Positions 1 through 7,911 of a DNA stretch of 64,000 nt are shown piece after piece. Both the position numbers and the translations under genes were made by a program. The stretch is from a bacterium Scap17 (GTDB lineage: Bacteria; Pseudomonadota; Gammaproteobacteria; Pseudomonadales; Halomonadaceae): assembly GCA_013376735.1 (NCBI GenBank), contig VINJ01000001.1:1426001-1490000 (forward strand), written 5' to 3'. The notes below the pieces were generated by a model that made no database searches, was not told the DNA's origin, and saw only the letters and a list, made by a program, of their open reading frames with translations. Every line of letters begins with the position of its first letter. Positions within the stretch are counted from its first letter, which is position 1.

Positions 1-202
1 CGAGCAGCTTGCCGAGGATGTCCTGCTCGGAGATGAAGCCGATCAGACGGTCCAGATCATCCACGACCGGCACACCGGGCAGACGGTGGTGGGTCAGGCC
101 CTGGGCGAGTTCGAGAATGCTGGTGCGTGCCTTCACGCGATAACAGTCGCGGGACATGATGTCGCGGATGGTCGAGGGCACCTTGAGCTGAGTGGCTTTC
201 AT
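1..202 (-). CDS. CBS-domain protein, 3' end cut by window edge
   Basis: Only the first 67 codons are inside the window. The visible residues include the phrases TIRDIMSRD and GVPVVDDLDRLIGFISEQDIL, which are typical of a CBS (cystathionine-beta-synthase) domain that binds adenine nucleotides. The ATG follows an AGGAG Shine-Dalgarno sequence at good spacing, so the start is secure. Whether the full protein is a stand-alone tandem CBS protein or carries another domain cannot be seen. It lies downstream of the flavoprotein gene on the same strand, but a strong hairpin between them suggests separate transcription. Confidence 0.75.
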   Translation of the reverse strand, partial: MKATQLKVPSTIRDIMSRDCYRVKARTSILELAQGLTHHRLPGVPVVDDLDRLIGFISEQDILGKLL

Positions 203-260
203 GGGCGGATCTCCTGCGTCACTGCTCTCCAACTCCCCGCAGAGGAGTCGTGCGATGAAT

Positions 261-287
261 GCCGACAGCCTTCGGATGGCTGTCGGC
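261..287 (-). terminator. Hairpin after the flavoprotein gene
   Basis: Perfect 10-bp inverted repeat (GCCGACAGCC/GGCTGTCGGC) with a 7-nt loop, about 70 bp past the stop codon of the dihydrolipoyl-dehydrogenase-like gene. The T-run is poor (TTC), so this is a likely but imperfect intrinsic terminator. Confidence 0.5.
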
Positions 288-357
288 AAGGGTCAACCTC
301 TGACTTGAGCATAGGGCATCACTGCGTGAGCTGCGCGACCCGCTGTCTTCGCGGCGA

Positions 358-1842
358 TCAGTCGCCCGGGCCGCACTCCATGCAGCGCTCGACGATGGCC
401 GGGCCCAGCTGCAGGTTGGCGTTGAGGTCACGCAGCGCGGTGCGCAGGCCTTCCTCGATCACCGGGTGATAGAAGGGCATTTCCAGCATCTGCTCGATGG
501 TCATGCGTTGCTGATGGGACCATGCCAGCAGGTGGGCGAGGTGCTCGGCACGCGGGCCGAAGATCTCGGCGCCCAGCAGCAGGCCGGTGCCTTGCTCGCC
601 ATAGACGCGCAGCATGCCCTTGTTCATGCGCATCACGCGGGAGCGACCCTGGCCGGTGAAGTCGACTTCGCCCACCGCGTAGCAGTCGCAGGCACCGTAG
701 CGCTGTTCGATCTCGGCGGTCGAGAGGCCGATGGTGGCCATCTGCGGATCACTGAACACGACAGCGATGGTGCTCTTGCGCTGCCCGGCACGTACGTCGG
801 GGAAGCGACCGGCGTTGTCACCGGCGATACGCCCCTCATCGGAGGCTTCGTGCAGCAGCGGCAGGTCGTTGTTGGCGTCGCCGGCGATGAAGACATGGCT
901 CGGCGTGTCGTCGCTCAGACGAGTCTGCAGGGTGTGACGATTGAAGATCGGCACGCCGCGCTCGTCCAGCTTCAGACCCAGCGCCTCAATATTGAGGCGA
1001 TCGACATTCGGGCGACGGCCAGTGGCCGCGAGCAGATAGTCGAAACGTTCGGTCAGGCGAGCTTCGCTGCCACGCTCGATGAAGGTGATCTCGACACCGG
1101 CACCGTTCTCGTCCTCGACACGTTCGATCTTCTCGACCTTGGCGTCCGGGTCGAGATAGAACTCCTCGTTGAAGACGCGATCGGCATTGGCACGCAGCTT
1201 CTCGTCACGCAGCGGGCCGATGGCGCCGCCGACACCGAACATGCGAATGCGCACGCCGAGACGCGTGAGCGCCTGGCCCAGTTCCAACCCGATGACGCCC
1301 GGGCCGAAGACGGCGACGGATTCCGGCAGGTCGTCCCAGTCGAAGACGCTGTCGTTGATGATCAGGCGGTCTCCGGCATTCTCGAAGAAGCCCGGATAGC
1401 TGGGGCGTGAGCCGGTGGCGATCACGACACGCTCGAAGGTGACGCGGGTCTCGTTGTCGCCGATGATCAGGCTGTTGGCGGTCTCGAAACGCGCATTGCC
1501 GCGCAGCTTGTCGTGGGAGGGAATGCCTTCCACGGACTCGACCACGAAACCGACGAAGCGGTCGCGCTCACGCTTGACGCGGTCCATCACGGCGCGGCCA
1601 TCCACCTTGACCTCGCCTTCGACATTGATGCCGAACGGTGCGGTGTCACGGGCGTGATGCGCGGCTTCTGCAGCACTGATCAAAAGCTTGGACGGCATGC
1701 AGCCGACACGGGCACAGGTGGTGCCGTAGGGGCCGCCTTCGATCATGACAACGGAATCGGTGTGTGCCTTGGCGGCGCGATAGGCACCCAGACCGGCACT
1801 GCCTGCGCCGATGATGGCGACTTCAACCTGGCGTTCGTTCAC
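358..1842 (-). CDS. Dihydrolipoyl dehydrogenase-like pyridine nucleotide-disulfide oxidoreductase
   Basis: A 494-residue FAD-dependent class I disulfide oxidoreductase. The N-terminal Rossmann motif GAGSAG sits at residues 12-17. The redox-active disulfide is in TTCARVGCMPSK (Cys43 and Cys48). A second nucleotide-binding motif (FGPGVIGLE) and the FAD motif FIAGDAN follow. The C-terminal interface region has FYHPVIEEG, resembling the active-site His-Pro...Glu stretch of lipoamide dehydrogenases. I chose a GTG start because it has a GAGGAG sequence 6 nt upstream; an upstream in-frame ATG has no such signal. No 2-oxoacid dehydrogenase subunits are nearby, so its partner is not shown. The next gene upstream on the same strand is a peroxiredoxin-glutaredoxin fusion, 113 bp away, so a thiol-redox or peroxide-defence role is a reasonable alternative to a role in central metabolism. 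Confidence 0.85.
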   Translation of the reverse strand: MNERQVEVAIIGAGSAGLGAYRAAKAHTDSVVMIEGGPYGTTCARVGCMPSKLLISAAEAAHHARDTAPFGINVEGEVKVDGRAVMDRVKRERDRFVGFVVESVEGIPSHDKLRGNARFETANSLIIGDNETRVTFERVVIATGSRPSYPGFFENAGDRLIINDSVFDWDDLPESVAVFGPGVIGLELGQALTRLGVRIRMFGVGGAIGPLRDEKLRANADRVFNEEFYLDPDAKVEKIERVEDENGAGVEITFIERGSEARLTERFDYLLAATGRRPNVDRLNIEALGLKLDERGVPIFNRHTLQTRLSDDTPSHVFIAGDANNDLPLLHEASDEGRIAGDNAGRFPDVRAGQRKSTIAVVFSDPQMATIGLSTAEIEQRYGACDCYAVGEVDFTGQGRSRVMRMNKGMLRVYGEQGTGLLLGAEIFGPRAEHLAHLLAWSHQQRMTIEQMLEMPFYHPVIEEGLRTALRDLNANLQLGPAIVERCMECGPGD

Positions 1843-1955
1843 GTCGTACTCCTCAAGGCGCGCCAGTAGCGCACCTGACAATGGGGTCTCAGGCGCGGGC
1901 GTGGCCCGCGCGTGATGAAAAGAGAAAGTTATCGGGGCCTGTCAGCGTGTAGCGT

Positions 1956-2705
1956 TCAAGCGCTGGTCAGGCTGCCGAAGTAGCGGGCGACTTCATCGCT
2001 GCCGCCGACATGCTCACCGTCGATCCAGACCTGCGGCACGGTGGCTTGGCCGGTCATGGCGCGCAGGGTGCGTGAGGTCACGCCGCGGGTGCCGACTTCG
2101 ATGACTTCGTAGCTGATGCGCGCTTCGTCGAGCATCTGCTTCGCACGTGCGCAGTACGGGCAGCCCGGCTTGCTGAACAGGGTAGCGAAGCTGGGGCGAC
2201 CGGCGTCCGGGTCCAGATAGTCGAGCATGGTATCGGCGTCGGAGACTTCAAAGGGGTCGCCCGGCTTCTGCGGCTCGATGAACTGCTTCTCGATCACGCC
2301 GTTGCGTACCAGCATGGAATAGCGCCAGCTGCGCTTGCCGAAACCGATGTCGCTCTTGTCGACCAGCATGCCCATGCCGGCGGCGAAATCACCGTTGCCA
2401 TCGGCGATCAGGCTCAGGTTCTCGGCTTCCTGATGCTCGCCCCAGGATTCCATGACGAAGGCGTCATTGACGGACAGGCAGACGATCTCGTCGACGCCGA
2501 CAGCATAGAAGCGATCGGCCAGCTCGTTGTAGCGCGGCAGGTGAGTGGAGGAACAGGTCGGGGTGAAGGCCCCCGGCAGGGCGAAGACCACCACGTTGCG
2601 GCCCGAGAAGATCTCCTCGCTGGTGCGCTCGACCAGGCGGCCGTCGCGACGGATCTTGAAGCTGACGTTCGGGACCTGCTGGCCTTCGTGTGATTCGAGT
2701 TGCAT
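1956..2705 (-). CDS. Peroxiredoxin 5-glutaredoxin fusion (glutathione-dependent peroxidase)
   Basis: A 249-residue hybrid enzyme. Residues 1-165 are a Prx5-type thioredoxin fold with the peroxidatic cysteine in PGAFTPTC (Cys51). Residues ~172-249 are a glutaredoxin domain with the dithiol motif CPYC (182-185) and the cis-proline motif TVPQVWIDG. Proteins of this architecture, known from Haemophilus and Neisseria, reduce peroxides and take electrons from glutathione through their own glutaredoxin domain. Length and domain order match the family. The downstream flavoprotein is probably co-transcribed. I see no convincing OxyR site, although the leader holds an inverted repeat (CATCAAG...CTTGATG at 2852-2881). 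Confidence 0.93.
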   Translation of the reverse strand: MQLESHEGQQVPNVSFKIRRDGRLVERTSEEIFSGRNVVVFALPGAFTPTCSSTHLPRYNELADRFYAVGVDEIVCLSVNDAFVMESWGEHQEAENLSLIADGNGDFAAGMGMLVDKSDIGFGKRSWRYSMLVRNGVIEKQFIEPQKPGDPFEVSDADTMLDYLDPDAGRPSFATLFSKPGCPYCARAKQMLDEARISYEVIEVGTRGVTSRTLRAMTGQATVPQVWIDGEHVGGSDEVARYFGSLTSA

Positions 2706-3061
2706 GACATTGGCTCCGGTCTCGATGAGACGTATCTAAAAGGGATGGCAGGCGACTGAGGCTCGATGACGCTGTCGAGTGCATGAGAAATCAGTGCCTT
2801 GCGAAACTGGAGCCAGTCTAGGGGCAAGCCTCTCGCGGGTGAATTTGATTGCATCAAGCGAGGCGATAGCTTTTCTTGATGATGGTGCTGACAGTCAGGC
2901 GTGGGCTGGCGCATGGCCTTGTTCTCGGCAGGAACGTGCTGGCCGGCAAGCGGCTTTTTGGCGGAAATAGTTATACAGTCTTGATATTTGCCCTTATCAG
3001 CCATAAGTAGTCGATACGTCACAGCATCGTCAGGCGTCGAGTCTGGCAAGTGAGGCATTAG
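2706..3061. other. Divergent intergenic region
   Basis: It separates the peroxiredoxin gene (minus) from a small hypothetical gene (plus). It is AT-richer than the surroundings, as expected for promoters. It contains the inverted repeat CATCAAG-N16-CTTGATG (2852-2881), which might be an operator. No reading frame or RNA gene is supported. Confidence 0.4.
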
Positions 3062-3340
3062 ATGAACGCACGAGAGTACATGGCGAAGCACGGCCTGGAC
3101 GGCGACAAGGACAAGGAGGAGGACAAGCCTCAGAGTCTGGAAGAACATGCCTGGGCACGTGCACGTGAGTCCGGCAGTCATCGGCCACGCACGGGGACGC
3201 CGCATGACTGGGAAGACTGGGAGCGCTACCACGAGCAGCTGGCTGCGGACTCCGAGACACTGACACAGAAGATCAATCGTCAGGCGCGTGGCGGATCAGC
3301 TGCCGCCCACGACGATGGCGCTGACCCGGACGACAAGTGA
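3062..3340 (+). CDS. Small acidic hydrophilic protein of unknown function
   Basis: A 92-residue protein rich in Asp, Glu, Lys, Arg and His with no membrane segment or signal peptide. It starts MNAREYMAKHG and ends in an Asp-rich tail. A GAGG sequence lies 8 nt before the ATG. I do not recognise the family. The composition suggests a soluble, largely disordered or coiled protein. The gene stands between divergent and monocistronic neighbours, so context gives no function. Confidence 0.6.
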   Translation: MNAREYMAKHGLDGDKDKEEDKPQSLEEHAWARARESGSHRPRTGTPHDWEDWERYHEQLAADSETLTQKINRQARGGSAAAHDDGADPDDK

Positions 3341-3454
3341 TCAAGAAGGGCTGTGATCAAGAAGGATATTGATCTGCCAGCACGTACACTCATTCATGCC
3401 CCGTACTCATGACTTCCGTGGAGTCACGGTTGCCACAATCGCAAGGAGCAACTC

Positions 3455-3616
3455 ATGGATATCATTCGCATCATTCTGGCCATCATCCTGCCGCCGCTGG
3501 GCGTTCTCATGCAGGTGGGGATCGCCAACAAGCATTTCTGGATCAACATCATCCTGACCTGCTTCGGTTTCCTGCCGGGGATCATCCACGCGGTGTGGGT
3601 CATTACCAAGTTCTGA
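3455..3616 (+). CDS. YqaE/Pmp3-family small membrane protein
   Basis: A 53-residue protein with two hydrophobic segments (about residues 3-22 and 29-50) and the family signature LPPLGV followed by the second-helix phrase FLPGIIHAVWV. YqaE/Pmp3 proteins are small inner-membrane proteins associated with membrane potential and salt or cold stress. The ATG has an AAGGAG sequence 8 nt upstream, and a strong terminator follows, so it is transcribed as a short unit. It is easily missed because of its size, but the family match is clear. Confidence 0.93.
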   Translation: MDIIRIILAIILPPLGVLMQVGIANKHFWINIILTCFGFLPGIIHAVWVITKF

Positions 3617-3682
3617 TCGCCGCTGAGCTCCCGATGCTCTGATATGGCTGCCCACCTCGGGCAACCCAGAGTTGAATTACCC

Positions 3683-3718
3683 AAAGCCCCCGCTGCCTTG
3701 TGTGCAGCGGGGGCTTTT
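3683..3718 (+). terminator. Intrinsic terminator after the YqaE-family gene
   Basis: Stem AAAGCCCCCGCTGC with its complement and a 7-nt loop, followed by TTTT. It lies about 65 bp after the stop codon and gives a GC-rich hairpin with a U-run. Confidence 0.9.
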
Positions 3719-3984
3719 CAGTGGGCGCTCACCGGGGAGGCGCCATGTGGCGTCGGTGATTCAGCGGCGGGGCCTGTCGAGGGCCCTCGGCGAATGGCTG
3801 GCGGCGGTAGTTCAACATGTAGACTTTCGCATAGCCTGATTTCAACGCTATTCAGCGAGCGCGGCGCTTGTCGCCTCTCGCTTGCCCCCGTAGGGTCAAA
3901 TGGGACTGAGGGCAGCGATCAGGGCCGGTGAAGCCTGTTCGATCACATGCTCCACGATAACAACAACACGTATGGATACCCCGC
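3719..3984 (+). other. Leader and promoter region of the polyamine-type ABC operon
   Basis: This stretch between the terminator and the ATPase start codon has no supported gene. It must hold the operon promoter, but I cannot pick out one convincing -35/-10 pair. Confidence 0.35.
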
Positions 3985-5133
3985 ATGGTCACGACTGCTG
4001 AGCCCGACGCGCCGCAGGAGACCAGCTCCTGCTTCGCGATCTTCAATGATGTGCAAAAGAGCTATGACGGCGAAACGCTGGTGGTCAAGGGCTTCAATCT
4101 TGAAGTCCAGCGCGGCGAATTCGTCACCCTGCTGGGGCCGTCCGGTTCCGGCAAGACCACCTGCCTGATGATGATGGCAGGCTTCGAAACGCCGACCCAC
4201 GGCGACATCCTCCTCGACGGAACCCCCATCAATGACTTGCCACCGCACAAGCGCGGTATCGGCATGGTCTTCCAGAACTATGCGCTGTTTCCGCACATGA
4301 GCGTGGCCGAGAACCTGGCCTTCCCATTGGAAGTGCGCGGCATGAGCAAGGAGGAAATCTCGACCAAGGTAGCCAACGCGCTGGATATGGTGCGACTCGG
4401 CGAATTTGGCGATCGCCGCCCGGGGCAGCTCTCCGGTGGCCAGCAGCAACGGGTCGCCCTGGCACGTGCGCTGGTCTTCGAGCCGGAGCTGGTGCTGATG
4501 GATGAGCCGCTGGGGGCACTGGACAAGAACCTGCGCGAGGAAATGCAGTTCGAGATCAAACGCATCCACCAGCGCCTCGGCGTCACCATGCTCTACGTGA
4601 CCCACGATCAGACGGAAGCGCTGACCATGTCGGATCGCATCGCGGTCTTCAATGACGGCGTCGTCCAGCAGCTGGCAACCCCCGAGGCGCTGTATGAAGC
4701 GCCGGAGAATGCCTTCGTCGCCTATTTCATCGGCGAGAACAATCGCCTCAACGGCCAGGTATCGCAGCTCGACGCTCAGGGTGAGCATTGCACGGTGACC
4801 CTCGACAGCGGCGAGCAGGTACGGGCACTCAAGGTGGCCGTCAATGAGGTCGGCGAGCGCACCCAGCTGTCACTGCGCCCGGAGCGGGTGCGCCTGCTGT
4901 CGGCGGAAGAGCCAGGGGGCGCGGGCACGCCAAGCCCTCCCGACAATGTCTTCTCCGCCGAGGTGCTCGAGGTGATCTATCTTGGCGATCATCTGCGCAC
5001 GCGCGTGGCGGTGTGTGGCAGTGACGAATTCATCATCAAGACACCCAACGCCGAGGGCTATCCGTCCTTGCGACCCGGGCAGACCCTGCAGGTGGGATGG
5101 GACGCCTGCGATTGCCGGGCGCTGGATGCCTGA
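3985..5133 (+). CDS. Polyamine-type ABC importer ATPase (PotA-like)
   Basis: A 382-residue ATPase subunit. Residues ~18-255 form the nucleotide-binding domain: Walker A GPSGSGKT (51-58), Q-loop in MVFQNYALFPHM, signature LSGGQQQR, Walker B LVLMDEPLGALD and the H-loop in YVTHDQTEAL. A C-terminal TOBE domain (about 265-382) is typical of the spermidine/putrescine and other MOI-type importers. It is the first gene of a four-gene unit with a binding protein and two permeases, so it powers their uptake system at the inner membrane. The exact substrate is not readable from sequence; polyamines or a related small cation are most likely by family. The Shine-Dalgarno sequence before the ATG is weak. 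Confidence 0.92.
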   Translation: MVTTAEPDAPQETSSCFAIFNDVQKSYDGETLVVKGFNLEVQRGEFVTLLGPSGSGKTTCLMMMAGFETPTHGDILLDGTPINDLPPHKRGIGMVFQNYALFPHMSVAENLAFPLEVRGMSKEEISTKVANALDMVRLGEFGDRRPGQLSGGQQQRVALARALVFEPELVLMDEPLGALDKNLREEMQFEIKRIHQRLGVTMLYVTHDQTEALTMSDRIAVFNDGVVQQLATPEALYEAPENAFVAYFIGENNRLNGQVSQLDAQGEHCTVTLDSGEQVRALKVAVNEVGERTQLSLRPERVRLLSAEEPGGAGTPSPPDNVFSAEVLEVIYLGDHLRTRVAVCGSDEFIIKTPNAEGYPSLRPGQTLQVGWDACDCRALDA

Positions 5134-5295
5134 GGCCAGCAAAGGTCAGAACAGGCCAGTTAAGGACAGACTAGAAAAGGACAGGCGAGTAAAGACAAGG
5201 CAGCACGGGAGGTGAAGCACGCTTCCTCAGCAGAGCAAGAGCAGATTTCGCGACAAGAGTGCAGCACAACAACAAGAAATCAGGGAGATTCATCC

Positions 5296-6432
5296 ATGTC
5301 AGTCATCAATCAGTTCACCGCGTCATTCACTACCTCGCGCCCGGGCATGCCGCTACGCAGCCTGCTGGCGGTTGCCGTGGCAGCGGCCGGCATGAGCGCC
5401 GGTGCGGCCCAGGCCGAGACGCTCAATATCGTCTCGTGGGGCGGCGCCTATACCGACAGCCAGAACAAGGCCTATCACGAGCCCTGGGAAGAGAAGAGCG
5501 GCGACACCGTCGTCAATATCGACAAGTCATCCAATGCGCTTTCCGGTCTGCGCGCACAGGTCCAGGCCGGCAACGTCACCTGGGACCTGGTCGACATGCT
5601 GCCCAGTGATGCCTTGATCGCCTGTTCGGAAGGCCTGATCGAGCCGCTGGACCCGGACACCCTGTTCGCGGCAGCGCCGGATGGCACGCCGGCCAGCGAG
5701 GACTTCATCGAGAATTCGCTCAGCGAGTGCTTCGTACCGCAGATCGTCTACTCCAACATCGTGGCCTTCAATACCGAGATGTTCCCCGAGGACAAACAGC
5801 CGGATTCCATCGATGACGTGTTCAATCTCGAGGAATTCCCCGGCAAGCGTGCGCTGCAGAAGAAGCCGATCAACAACATGGAGTGGGCGCTGGTAGCCGA
5901 TGGCGTGGCCCCGGAAGATGTCTACGAGATGCTGGATTCCGAGGAAGGCATCGAACGTGCCTTCGCCAAGCTCGATACCATCAAGGACAGCGTGATCTGG
6001 TGGGAAGAGGGCGCACAGCCGCCGCAGCTGCTGGCGGACAAGGAAGTGGCCTTCGCCTCGGCCTACAACGGGCGCATCTTCGATGCCGAGGTCAACGAGA
6101 AGCAGCCATTCTCCATCGTCTGGGATGCCCAGGTCTTCGAGCTGGATGGCTGGGTGGTGCCGACCGGCAAGCTCGACAAGGTCAAGGATTACCTGATGTT
6201 CGCCACCGATACCCAGCGTCTGGCGGATCAGGCCAAGTACATCTCCTACGGTCCGGCGCGTACCTCCTCCGCGGCACTGGTCTCGACCCATGCGGACACT
6301 GGCATCGACATGAAGCCGCACATGCCGACCTATGGCCCCAACTTCGCGACCGCCATCCCCAAGGATGACGAATTCTGGGCCGACAACCTCGATGAGCTGA
6401 GCCAGCGCTTCAACGCCTGGCTGGCACGCTGA
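5296..6432 (+). CDS. Periplasmic binding protein, PotD/PotF-like
   Basis: A 378-residue extracytoplasmic solute-binding protein. A signal peptide spans residues 1 to about 40, with a hydrophobic core LLAVAVAAAGM and a probable cleavage after AQA. The mature protein begins ETLNIVSWGGAY, a typical start for spermidine/putrescine-class binding proteins. I chose the ATG at 5296 because it follows GGGAG and gives a normal signal peptide; an upstream in-frame GTG would add 28 odd residues. A hairpin with a T-run follows the gene and precedes the permeases, which would let this protein be made in excess over the membrane subunits. Ligand specificity is not determined. Confidence 0.9.
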   Translation: MSVINQFTASFTTSRPGMPLRSLLAVAVAAAGMSAGAAQAETLNIVSWGGAYTDSQNKAYHEPWEEKSGDTVVNIDKSSNALSGLRAQVQAGNVTWDLVDMLPSDALIACSEGLIEPLDPDTLFAAAPDGTPASEDFIENSLSECFVPQIVYSNIVAFNTEMFPEDKQPDSIDDVFNLEEFPGKRALQKKPINNMEWALVADGVAPEDVYEMLDSEEGIERAFAKLDTIKDSVIWWEEGAQPPQLLADKEVAFASAYNGRIFDAEVNEKQPFSIVWDAQVFELDGWVVPTGKLDKVKDYLMFATDTQRLADQAKYISYGPARTSSAALVSTHADTGIDMKPHMPTYGPNFATAIPKDDEFWADNLDELSQRFNAWLAR

Positions 6433-6450
6433 TCCCTGCACTGACCCGCT

Positions 6451-6488
6451 GGCCCCGGTGGCGCACACCCGCCCGCCGGGGCCTTTTT
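6451..6488 (+). terminator. Internal terminator/attenuator between binding protein and permease genes
   Basis: GGCCCCGG...CCGGGGCC hairpin followed by TTTTT, 18 bp past the binding-protein stop and about 120 bp before the permease start. It is probably a partial terminator that sets the ratio of binding protein to permease. Confidence 0.8.
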
Positions 6489-6606
6489 GATCATGCCTGA
6501 TGGCCCGTCGGCCATGCTCGATTCCGCCAGGTTGGCTTCCGTCACTGTCACGCGGAAGCCGGCTGGCGGCCCAGGCATCCTCGGATAGCCGATCAAGGAG
6601 TGCAGG

Positions 6607-7908
6607 ATGAGCGATTCCTCCGCCCCGGCCACGTCCGGAAGCGCAGCACATGACCCCAATGGTGCCCCCGGCGCGGCGCTGACCACCGCCGATGGCGTAC
6701 CGCTGAAACAGAGCCTCAATCGCGCCATCCGTCGCAGCCGCATCAAGGCGTTGCTGCTGGTGGCGCCGTTGCTGGTCTTCATCGGGCTGGCATTCGTCAT
6801 GCCCATCTTCGACATGCTGTCACGCAGTGTCGACAACCCGGAAGTCTCCACCTATCTGCCGCGCACCAGCGAGGTGCTGGTCGACTGGGACGGCGAAGGG
6901 TTGCCGGAAGAGGCTGCCTACGCCGCCCTGGCGCAGGATCTGGCCGCGGGACTCAAGGAGCGCAATCTCGGCCGCGTCGCCTCGCGTCTCAACTACGAAA
7001 AGTCCGGCATGCGGTCGCTGTTCATGAAGAGCGCCCGCCGTGCCGGTCGCATGGAGGCCCCCTACAAGGCCGCGCTGATCAAGGCCGATGAGGATTGGGA
7101 GGACCCGGATATCTGGCGTCTGATCAAGCGCGAATCGTCGCCTCTCACCGCTTCCTACTATCTGGCGGCGGTGGATCGCCAGTTCTCACCGACAGGGGAG
7201 ATCGTCGAGAAACCGGAGTATCTGCAGATCCACGTCTCGCTGTTCATCCGCACCTTCTGGATGAGCGCCGCGATCACCGGGCTATGTCTGTTGCTGGCCT
7301 ATCCGGTGGCCTGGCTGCTGGCGACCCTGCCGGCCAGTCGCGGCAATCTGCTGATGATCCTGGTGTTGCTGCCGTTCTGGACCTCGCTGCTGGTACGAAC
7401 CACCACCTGGATCGCGATCCTGCAGCAGCAGGGGGTGCTCAATGACATGCTGGTGGGTGTCGGGATACTCGCCGAGGAGGCGCGTATCCAGATGATCTAC
7501 AACAAGACCGGCACCATCATCGCGATGACCCACATCCTGCTGCCGTTCATGATCCTGCCGCTGTACTCGGTGATGAAGACCATCCCGCCCAGCTACATGC
7601 ATGCGGCGCGCTCGCTGGGCGCCGGGCCGATCACCGCCTTCCGGCGCGTCTACTTCCCGCAGACCCTGCCGGGTATCGGGGCGGGCTCGATTCTGGTCTT
7701 CATCCTCTCCATCGGCTACTACATCACGCCGGCACTGGTGGGCGGGCAGTCGGGCCGCTTCATCACCAACTTCATCGCCTATCACATGCAGACCTCGCTC
7801 AACTGGGGGCTGGCAGCGGCCATTGGCTCGATTCTGCTGGTCGTGGTGATCCTCTTCTATCTCGTCTACAACCGCCTGATCGGTGTGGACAAGGTCAAAC
7901 TGGGGTGA
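6607..7908 (+). CDS. ABC permease, PotB/PotH-like, with large periplasmic insertion
   Basis: A 433-residue membrane permease. The C-terminal half (about 210-433) carries the usual five-helix MetI-type permease core, and the EAA loop contains AARSLGAGP. One transmembrane segment lies near residues 47-66. Between it and the second helix is an unusual soluble segment of about 140 residues (about 68-208) that is rich in charged residues and predicted to be periplasmic. Classical PotB is about 275 residues, so this insertion and the N-terminal extension account for the extra length. It is preceded by AAGGAG and followed 3 bp later by the partner permease. It forms the channel with that partner and is driven by the upstream ATPase. 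Confidence 0.9.
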   Translation: MSDSSAPATSGSAAHDPNGAPGAALTTADGVPLKQSLNRAIRRSRIKALLLVAPLLVFIGLAFVMPIFDMLSRSVDNPEVSTYLPRTSEVLVDWDGEGLPEEAAYAALAQDLAAGLKERNLGRVASRLNYEKSGMRSLFMKSARRAGRMEAPYKAALIKADEDWEDPDIWRLIKRESSPLTASYYLAAVDRQFSPTGEIVEKPEYLQIHVSLFIRTFWMSAAITGLCLLLAYPVAWLLATLPASRGNLLMILVLLPFWTSLLVRTTTWIAILQQQGVLNDMLVGVGILAEEARIQMIYNKTGTIIAMTHILLPFMILPLYSVMKTIPPSYMHAARSLGAGPITAFRRVYFPQTLPGIGAGSILVFILSIGYYITPALVGGQSGRFITNFIAYHMQTSLNWGLAAAIGSILLVVVILFYLVYNRLIGVDKVKLG

Positions 7909-7911
7909 CAG

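Noticed and set aside
466-1410. 314-residue plus-strand reading frame
   Set aside because: It is antisense to the dihydrolipoyl-dehydrogenase-like gene, which has clear motifs. The frame is open because of high GC content.
2852-2881. OxyR binding site upstream of the peroxiredoxin gene
   Set aside because: Only an inverted repeat CATCAAG/CTTGATG is seen. The ATAG and CTAT elements do not have the 22-bp spacing needed.
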